DNA of 64,000 nt from contig AP025583.1 in assembly GCA_022846095.1 (NCBI GenBank), positions 310,001 to 374,000 of the forward strand, in the 5' to 3' direction. The translations under genes were made by a program, and so were the position numbers. Each line of letters starts with the position of its first letter. The stretch's first letter is position 1. Shown here one piece after another: positions 58,671-64,000 of the stretch. This stretch comes from Oscillospiraceae bacterium. GTDB lineage: Bacteria > Bacillota > Clostridia > Oscillospirales > Oscillospiraceae. The notes beneath the pieces are model-generated. The model was given only the letters and a program-made list of their open reading frames with translations. It searched no databases and was not told the origin of the DNA.

Positions 58671-59591
58671 TCAGCACTCCATAAACTTGTCCGCCAGCAT
58701 GTCCGCCATCTGGGGCGCCAGGCTGTTGGGGTTCTCCCGCTTCCACACCGCCAGCAGGTTGCACACCGCCTCCGGCACCCGGAAGTGGAGGGACCGCAGG
58801 CTGGGATTGCGCAGGCCCCGGGCCACCGAGGCGGGCAGCACCGTGGCGCTCTCCCCGCTCTCCGCCGTCAGGACCATCACGTTTCGGCTGTCGGAAAACC
58901 GGATGTGGGGCTGGGCGCCGATGGCGTCCAGGATGCGCAGGATCTGGCTCATGCCCTTGGTCTCGCGCTCCAGCAGGAAGAGGCCCCGCTTTTTCAGCAA
59001 CGCCTGGACGGTCTCCGGCGTGTCCTCAAACTCGTGGTCGCTGCGCAGCACCAGCACCATTTCCTCCTGCCGCAGCACCCTGGACTCCAGCTCCGCGCGG
59101 CACTCCCCCTGCAGCCGCTCGTCAAAATGCAGGAAGAAGCCCAGGTCGATGGTGCCGATGTCCAGCGCCCGCACCAGGTCCGGGTGCTCGAACATGCGGA
59201 AGGTGGGCCGCAGCCCCGGGGTCTGCTTGCGCATGGCGTAAACGCTGTCCGCCAGGTGCACCCGGAAGGAGGGCCCGTAGCCCAGATCCACGCTGTAGTC
59301 CACGCCCAGCAGCAGCTCCCGGTCCCGTGTCTCGTTCTGTCCCCGGACGTAGGGCACCAGCTTTTCCGACTGGTGCAGCAGCTTTTTGGCCTCCTGCAGC
59401 AGGGCCCGGCCCGCGGCGGTGAGCTCCACGGATCGCTTGCTGCGCCGCAGCAGCTCCACCCCCATCTCCCGCTCCAGGTCGGCGATCTGCTGGCTCAGGG
59501 CGGACTGGGAGATGTACAGGGTCTCGGCGGCGCGGCTGAAGTTCAGGGTCTCCGCCACAGCGGTAAAGTAGCGCAGCTGTCGCAGTTCCAT
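58671..59591 (-). CDS. LysR-family transcriptional regulator
   Basis: 306-residue LysR protein: N-terminal winged helix-turn-helix MELRQLRYFTAVAETLNFSRAAETL with YISQSALSQQIADLEREMG, then a two-lobed effector domain (LLLGVDYSVDLGYG starts lobe 1). Effectors of this group are often aromatic or carboxylic acids. GGGAGG lies nine bases before ATG 59591. It is divergent from an OFA-type transporter and its 3' end faces a LysR-box promoter that resembles the one of the operon at 14-17 kb, so it is the best candidate regulator of both. Confidence 0.94.
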   Translation of the reverse strand: MELRQLRYFTAVAETLNFSRAAETLYISQSALSQQIADLEREMGVELLRRSKRSVELTAAGRALLQEAKKLLHQSEKLVPYVRGQNETRDRELLLGVDYSVDLGYGPSFRVHLADSVYAMRKQTPGLRPTFRMFEHPDLVRALDIGTIDLGFFLHFDERLQGECRAELESRVLRQEEMVLVLRSDHEFEDTPETVQALLKKRGLFLLERETKGMSQILRILDAIGAQPHIRFSDSRNVMVLTAESGESATVLPASVARGLRNPSLRSLHFRVPEAVCNLLAVWKRENPNSLAPQMADMLADKFMEC

Positions 59592-59631
59592 AGGCTGTCC
59601 CTCCCGTTTCTTACAGATTCCGTTCGTTTCC

Positions 59632-59660
59632 ATTATAGTACAATTTCCCGCGAAAGTAAA
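59632..59660 (-). promoter_or_regulatory. Sigma-A promoter of the LysR gene
   Basis: Minus strand TTTACT (59660-59655), 17 bp, TATAAT (59637-59632). Confidence 0.75.
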
Positions 59661-59687
59661 TCAGACTACATACAGGAGGTTTCCAAC

Positions 59688-60986
59688 ATGGAGGCAACCA
59701 AAGCAGCGCAAACCAAGTCGAAGCCCGGCACTGACGCCAAGAGCAATTTCGGCGCAAAGGGCTGGTACGTCATCATTTTCTGTGCCTTTATGCTCTTTTT
59801 CAGCACCGGCACCTCGGTGGACGGCCTCAACGCCACCGTCCCCGCCCTGGCGGCCCTGCACGGCTGGGACGAGGCCACCCTGCTGAGCTTCAGCACCGTC
59901 AGCGGCCTTATCAGCATTGCGGGCATGTTCGTCTTCGGCCTGGTCTGCCACAAGAAGGGCGCCCGCTTCACCGCGGTGCTCTCCCTGGCCCTGGGCGGCG
60001 CGGCCTACATCTGGTACGGCAACGTCCAGTCCGTCATGCAGTACGCCCTGGCCCTCATTCTGGTCAGCCTCTTCGCCAACGTGTACGCCTGGATCGCGGG
60101 CGGCGCGTACCTCTCCTCCTGGTTCCCCAAGAAAAAGGGCCTGGCCCTGGGCTGGGCCACCATGGGCAATAACATCTCCTCCGCCCTCATCGTGGTCATC
60201 CTCACCTTCCTGGCCAACCGCATGGGGATGCCCATGGCCATCACCGTCATCGGCATCGCCATGCTGGCGCTGGCCGTGTGGGGCATCTTCGTGAAGAACA
60301 ACCCCGAGGACATGGGCGCCACCCCCGATAACGAGCCCATGAGCGTGGAGGCCATGGAGGCCTACCGCAAGGAGGCCGACAATTACGTCTCCCCCTGGAC
60401 CTTCGCAAAACTGGTCAAAACCAAGGAGTTCTGGTTCATCAGCCTGGGGCTGGGCCTCTACATGCTGGTCACCGTGGGCGTCATGAGCCAGCTGGTGCCC
60501 CGCATGGTGGCCCTGGGCCTGGAGCAGAACACCGCCATCGCCTCCATGACCGTGTGCGCCGTCATCGGCATCGCGGGCAGCTACCTCTGGGGCGTGCTGG
60601 ATCAGAAGCTGACCACCCGGGTGGCCACCGCCGTGTACGGCGTGTGGTACGCCGTGGCCATCCTCTTCAACCTGCTGCCCGGCCGGCCCTGCCTGTACAT
60701 CTCCATCTTCATGATCGGCATGGCCATCGGCGGCAACGCCAACTGGCCCGCCTCCCTGGTGACCACCGTGTACGGCCACCGCAACTTCGCCAAGGTCTAC
60801 TCGCTGATCAACCCCTGCATCTCCGTTATCCGCGTTTGCGCGTTCAGCGTGCTGGCCCTGGCCCTCACCCTCACCGGCTCCCTGTCCGGGGCCTACGTCG
60901 TGTTCGTGGTGCTCCTCTTCATCGCCGCCTTCCTCATCCTCAAGGTGGACGACAAGAAGTACGCCGACGGCAAGACCTGCGTATAA
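59688..60986 (+). CDS. MFS transporter, OFA type (second copy in the window)
   Basis: 432-residue major facilitator with twelve helices. Features: WYVIIFCAFMLFFSTGTSVDGLN, GGAYLSSWFPKKKGLALGWATMGNN (the conserved MFS loop), and a charged central loop near residue 210. Related in type to the carrier at 20720 but clearly distinct. AGGAGG lies seven bases before ATG 59688. Divergent from LysR, so regulated uptake of an organic acid or aromatic compound is likely. Terminated by a strong hairpin. Confidence 0.92.
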   Translation: MEATKAAQTKSKPGTDAKSNFGAKGWYVIIFCAFMLFFSTGTSVDGLNATVPALAALHGWDEATLLSFSTVSGLISIAGMFVFGLVCHKKGARFTAVLSLALGGAAYIWYGNVQSVMQYALALILVSLFANVYAWIAGGAYLSSWFPKKKGLALGWATMGNNISSALIVVILTFLANRMGMPMAITVIGIAMLALAVWGIFVKNNPEDMGATPDNEPMSVEAMEAYRKEADNYVSPWTFAKLVKTKEFWFISLGLGLYMLVTVGVMSQLVPRMVALGLEQNTAIASMTVCAVIGIAGSYLWGVLDQKLTTRVATAVYGVWYAVAILFNLLPGRPCLYISIFMIGMAIGGNANWPASLVTTVYGHRNFAKVYSLINPCISVIRVCAFSVLALALTLTGSLSGAYVVFVVLLFIAAFLILKVDDKKYADGKTCV

Positions 60987-60994
60987 CAGGCAAA

Positions 60995-61034
60995 AACGCC
61001 GGGCCCTTCCAAACGGAAAGGCCCGGCGTTTTTT
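60995..61034 (+). terminator. Terminator after the OFA-type transporter
   Basis: Long stem AACGCCGGGCC..TTCC / GGAA..GGCCCGGCGTT with AAAC loop and TTTTTT tail. Confidence 0.93.
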
Positions 61035-61039
61035 CACAA

Positions 61040-61687
61040 TTACCCGCGGAAAAGGCCGCCCACCAGCCCCGCCACGGTGGAGCAGCCGTCCAGGAACAGC
61101 CCCATGCCGTAGTACACCAGCACCGCGCCGCACACCACGTTGACGGCCTTGAGGATTTTGGGGCTGATCTTCTTGCGAAAGAGCATGATGACCAGGGTGA
61201 TACCCAAAAACCACAGCACCGACGCGGAGGAGGAGCCCAGGATCAGCTGCACGCTCTGCCCGGCGGGGATGCCCCCCGCCCGGAAGCCGCCGAAGATCAT
61301 GGTGCCGTCGATGAGGGCCTGGGGGTTGAACCAGGTGACCACGCAGGACTTGACGATCACGTCCTTCCAGGGCAGATCCACCGCCGCGCCGCCCTCCATG
61401 GTGGGCTCCTCCTGGATAAGGCCCACGCCGATGCGCACCACGATCAGCCCGCCGGCCACCAGCAGCAAAAGCCGCAGCACGGCGAAGCGCTCCACCACCG
61501 CCCCGATGCCGAAAAAGCAGAACAGGGCCAGGGTCACGTCGAAAAAGATGACGATCCCCGCGGTGAGCAGGGCCCGCCGCCGGGACTGGGTGAGGGCGGT
61601 GTTGATGACGAAGAGGTTCTGCATCCCGATGGGGGCCACGTAGGCCAGGCCGATGGCGAGGCCCTGGAGATAGGGGGGCACGGTCAT
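61040..61687 (-). CDS. LysE-family amino-acid exporter
   Basis: 215-residue membrane exporter with six helices: GLAIGLAYVAPIGMQNLFVINTAL at the start (family signature with the PIGPQN-like PIGMQN), a basic cytoplasmic loop, and TWFNPQALIDG near residue 117. LysE proteins pump out basic amino acids. Divergent from an HxlR regulator across 110 bp, so probably controlled by it. Confidence 0.92.
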   Translation of the reverse strand: MTVPPYLQGLAIGLAYVAPIGMQNLFVINTALTQSRRRALLTAGIVIFFDVTLALFCFFGIGAVVERFAVLRLLLLVAGGLIVVRIGVGLIQEEPTMEGGAAVDLPWKDVIVKSCVVTWFNPQALIDGTMIFGGFRAGGIPAGQSVQLILGSSSASVLWFLGITLVIMLFRKKISPKILKAVNVVCGAVLVYYGMGLFLDGCSTVAGLVGGLFRG

Positions 61688-61797
61688 TCCTTCTTTCGGT
61701 GTTGCTTTTCTTTCAGAAGCTGGTATGATTATCTTATCACATATCCGGAAAAGCGCAAGGACTCAGATGAACCGTACCAAGGAAGGAGGCGCTTACC

Positions 61798-62124
61798 ATG
61801 GACGACACCCACGCCGGCTGCCCCTGCATGGACAGCTGCCCCCTGAACCGGGCCATGCAGCTGATCGGCGGCAAGTGGAAGATGCAGATCCTCTGCGCCC
61901 TGTCCAACAACGGCCCCACCCGCTACAACGCCCTGAAGCGCAGCCTGGACGGGGTGTCCAACACGGTGCTCTCCGCCGCCCTGAAGGAGCTGGAGCAGGA
62001 TGGGCTGGTGCTGCGCCGGGAGTACCTGGAGGTGCCGGTGCGGGTGGAGTACGAGATCAAAGCCCGCGCCCGCGCCCTCATGCCCATCCTGGACGCCCTG
62101 GGCGACTGGAGCGGCGCGGGCTAG
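61798..62124 (+). CDS. HxlR-family winged-helix regulator
   Basis: 108 residues: N-terminal cysteine cluster CPCMDSCPLNRAM, then LIGGKWKMQILCAL, RYNALKRSLDGVSNTVLSAALKELEQDGLVLR (recognition helix) and the wing. Cysteines may sense redox or electrophiles as in other HxlR members. GGAGG precedes ATG. Likely target is the divergent LysE gene; the sigma-54 activator gene follows 27 bp downstream. Confidence 0.92.
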   Translation: MDDTHAGCPCMDSCPLNRAMQLIGGKWKMQILCALSNNGPTRYNALKRSLDGVSNTVLSAALKELEQDGLVLRREYLEVPVRVEYEIKARARALMPILDALGDWSGAG

Positions 62125-62151
62125 CCACAAGAGAGGAAAGGCGGTGAAGCC

Positions 62152-63573
62152 ATGGCCCGCAACACCTTCTGGGAGGTCATGTTCGACAATATCAGCGAGG
62201 GCGTGTACATCCTCGACCACGCCGGGAACTACATCTACTGCAACCGCGCCTTTTTGCAGATGGTGGGCGGGGCCGACCGGGAGGACATCCTCCAGCTCAA
62301 CGCCTTCCGCCTGGTGCCCGAGGGACAGGTCTCCCGCAGCGTGGGGGTGGCGGCCTTCGAGCAGAAGAAGAAGGTGACCATGATCAACACCGTGGTCACC
62401 CCCAAGGGCTACCGCTATCGCCAGCTGGCCACCGCCACCCCCATCTTCGACAATATGGGCGGGGTGACCTACGTGCTGGTGGAGACGGTGCTGCTGGAGG
62501 CGCTGGAGCGGCGCTACCAGCACGCGGTGCTGGTGGAGGACGACGGCTGCGTGGACGTGTACAGCGCCCTGGCCGTCCCCGGCCCCGACCACGTCGTGGC
62601 CGAGAGCCCCCAGATGCAGGCCCTGCTGGAGCTCTGCCGCCAGATCGCGCCGGTGGACTCCACCATCCTGCTCACCGGGGAGACCGGCACCGGCAAGGAG
62701 GTGCTGGCCCGCTACCTGCACCGCCACAGCCGCCGCGCCCGGCGGGAGCTGGTGGAGATCAACTGCGCCGCCCTGCCGGAAAACCTGCTGGAGGCCGAGC
62801 TCTTCGGCTACGAGAAGGGGGCCTTCACCGGGGCGCTGAACACGGGCAAGCCGGGCCTGGTGGAGCGCGCGGACGGCGGCACCCTCTTCCTGGACGAGAT
62901 CAACTCCCTGCCCCTGCCCCTGCAGGGCAAGCTGCTGCGGGTGCTGGAGAGCCGCCGCAGCAAGCGCCTGGGCGCCCTGGAGGAGCGGGCGCTGGACTTC
63001 CGCCTGCTGTGCGCCACCAACCAGGACCTCAAGGCCCTGGTGGACGCGGGGCAGTTCCGGGCGGACCTCTACTACCGCCTGTCGGTCATCCCCCTGAACA
63101 TCCCACCCCTGCGGGAGCGGCGGGAGGACATCGCCCCCCTGGCCGTCCACTTCCTGGAGCAGTTCTGCCGCCAGTACGGGCGCACCAAGGTCTTTACCCG
63201 CGGCGTGTTCGATCAGCTGCTGCGCTACAGCTGGCCGGGCAACGTGCGGGAGCTGAGGAACGTGGTGGAGCGCCTGCTCATCACCAGCACGGCGGGCACC
63301 ATCGAGATCTACCAGGCCCCCGACAACCTGATCGCCGGGGAGGCCCCCCAGGCCCCCCTGTCCCCCGCGCCCACCGCGCCGCCCCCGCCCGACTGGGAGG
63401 GGCTGCTGCGCCGGGCGCCGGAGGCCTTCTCCCTGCGCGCCTACCTGGACGAGTGCGAGCGCCGGGTCATCGCCGGGGCGCTGGAGCGCTGCGGCAGCAC
63501 CTACAAGGCTGCGGAGCTGCTCAAGACCAACCAGTCCACCGTGGCCCGGAAGAAGCAGAAGTACGGGCTGTAA
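62152..63573 (+). CDS. Sigma-54-dependent activator with PAS sensor
   Basis: 473 residues: N-terminal PAS domain (MFDNISEGVYILDHAGNYIYCNRAFLQMVG, residues 9-39), AAA+ ATPase with Walker A GETGTGKE at 176-183, the sigma-54 contact loop GAFTGA at 223-228 and Walker B GGTLFLDEIN, then a Pro-rich linker and a C-terminal helix-turn-helix (STYKAAELLKTNQSTVARKK) of Fis/TyrR type. It would drive sigma-54 promoters in response to a small ligand bound by PAS. The only such promoter I found in the window is at 22971, upstream of the dehydrogenase-thiolase operon. Confidence 0.95.
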   Translation: MARNTFWEVMFDNISEGVYILDHAGNYIYCNRAFLQMVGGADREDILQLNAFRLVPEGQVSRSVGVAAFEQKKKVTMINTVVTPKGYRYRQLATATPIFDNMGGVTYVLVETVLLEALERRYQHAVLVEDDGCVDVYSALAVPGPDHVVAESPQMQALLELCRQIAPVDSTILLTGETGTGKEVLARYLHRHSRRARRELVEINCAALPENLLEAELFGYEKGAFTGALNTGKPGLVERADGGTLFLDEINSLPLPLQGKLLRVLESRRSKRLGALEERALDFRLLCATNQDLKALVDAGQFRADLYYRLSVIPLNIPPLRERREDIAPLAVHFLEQFCRQYGRTKVFTRGVFDQLLRYSWPGNVRELRNVVERLLITSTAGTIEIYQAPDNLIAGEAPQAPLSPAPTAPPPPDWEGLLRRAPEAFSLRAYLDECERRVIAGALERCGSTYKAAELLKTNQSTVARKKQKYGL

Positions 63574-63575
63574 AA

Positions 63576-63619
63576 ACACCAGGAACCGGACCCGCTGGCA
63601 CGGGTCCGGTTCCTGGTGT
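63576..63619 (+). terminator. Hairpin after the sigma-54 activator gene
   Basis: 19-bp perfect stem ACACCAGGAACCGGACCCG and complement with CTGGCA loop, followed by a GT-rich, not T-rich, stretch. Confidence 0.75.
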
Positions 63620-63760
63620 GTGTGTTGTGTGTGTGAGAGAGGAAATGAAGAAGAGGAATTGTGTAGCTCCTGACTACGCTGTTAGAATACCACCCCGGGC
63701 CGGGGAAATGTTGGACAGTTTTTAACGCCGGCGTGAACAATTTGTAAATGAGGTGGTCCT

Positions 63761-64000
63761 ATGCCCGTTTCCCTGCGCATCCCCCACATGGATCTGGCCC
63801 AGATCGCGGAATCGGGCCAGTGCTTCACCTGGCGCGCGCTGTCGCCCGGGCGGTACGCGGTGGCGGCCTCGGGCCGCCGGCTGGAGTGCGCCCAGACGGG
63901 GGATTCCTTCACCTTCTCCTGCACGCGGGGGGAGTGGGACGCCTTCTGGGCGGACTACTTCGACCTGGGCACCGACTACGGGGCGATCAAGGCCGCCATC
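63761..64000 (+). CDS. 8-oxoguanine DNA glycosylase, N-terminal part (partial)
   Basis: The first 80 residues of an Ogg-type DNA glycosylase, cut by the window edge. Seen: MDLAQIAESGQCFTWRALSPGRYAV, where SGQCFRW is the family opening, and WADYFDLGTDYGAIKAAI, the end of the OGG_N domain. GAGGTG precedes the ATG. The helix-hairpin-helix and catalytic Lys/Asp lie outside. It removes oxidised guanine from DNA in the base-excision pathway. Confidence 0.88.
   Translation, partial: MPVSLRIPHMDLAQIAESGQCFTWRALSPGRYAVAASGRRLECAQTGDSFTFSCTRGEWDAFWADYFDLGTDYGAIKAAI

Noticed and set aside
58612-59241. Plus-strand gene after the orphan LysR-type promoter
   Set aside because: The frame is antisense to LysR, Arg/Ser-rich, and lacks family features.

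Overview
The window is GC-rich (mostly well above 60% by eye) and reads as a Gram-positive gut anaerobe of the Oscillospiraceae type (Flavonifractor / Intestinimonas / Lawsonibacter neighbourhood). The basis is the crt-hbd-bcd-etfBA butyrate operon, a SpoVB-type sporulation flippase, a collagen-like spore-surface-type protein, a T-box leader, consensus sigma-A promoters, lipoprotein signal peptides and typical Clostridial dispersed palindromic repeats. Species cannot be fixed from sequence alone.

Layout. 0-3.4 kb: siderophore/heme/B12-type ABC importer (ATPase cut by the window edge) divergent from an AraC regulator. 3.4-6.2 kb: an AT-rich Nudix gene, then a collapsed conjugative element in which CHAP hydrolase, PcfB, relaxase and ParA fragments are fused by deletions, ending beside rpsI-rplM. 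7.3-14.2 kb: TtcA-like, MazG-like and barstar genes, a phospholipase D-like protein, asnA, a 26-codon peptide, a GH25-LysM lysozyme and icd. 14.4-22.9 kb: two co-oriented catabolic operons (SDR, cupin, BKACE, 6-oxocamphor-hydrolase-like crotonase; thiolase, CoA-transferase A/B, MFS, 3-hydroxyacid dehydrogenase). 23-31.6 kb: serine hydrolase, collagen-like protein, tRNA-Leu, pyridoxal kinase, nucleobase permease, SpoVB, DUF554. 32-37 kb: butyrate operon. 37-40 kb: T-box-controlled TrpB-like enzyme, divergent small regulators, EamA exporter. 40.5-46.4 kb: two-component system with a sugar ABC importer lacking its ATPase. 46.5-57.2 kb: M13 peptidase, PPase-like, stalk-domain lipoprotein, coiled-coil protein, Tex, phosphorylase, metallopeptidase and small genes. 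57.4-64 kb: phosphotriesterase-family hydrolase, LysR, OFA-type MFS, LysE exporter, HxlR, sigma-54 activator and the start of an 8-oxoguanine glycosylase.

How genes may work together. The 14-23 kb enzymes match, step for step, the chemistry known for anaerobic phloroglucinol breakdown: SDR reduction, hydrolytic opening of a cyclic 1,3-diketone, oxidation of a 3-hydroxy-5-oxo acid, BKACE cleavage of a beta-keto acid, then CoA transfer and thiolysis. The acetyl and acetoacetyl units would feed the butyrate operon at 32 kb. The first of these operons has a consensus-matching sigma-54 promoter, and a sigma-54 activator lies at 62 kb. The second has a LysR-type promoter whose near copy lies beside the LysR gene at 58.6 kb. 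The substrate and these regulatory links are inferences.

The most unusual signal is a pair of structured ~135-bp insertions, downstream of asnA and of the DUF554 gene. Each is flanked by a copy of the last ~40-90 bp of the gene it follows. They share a four-hairpin architecture whose stems differ in sequence but keep pairing, which I do not recognise as a described element.
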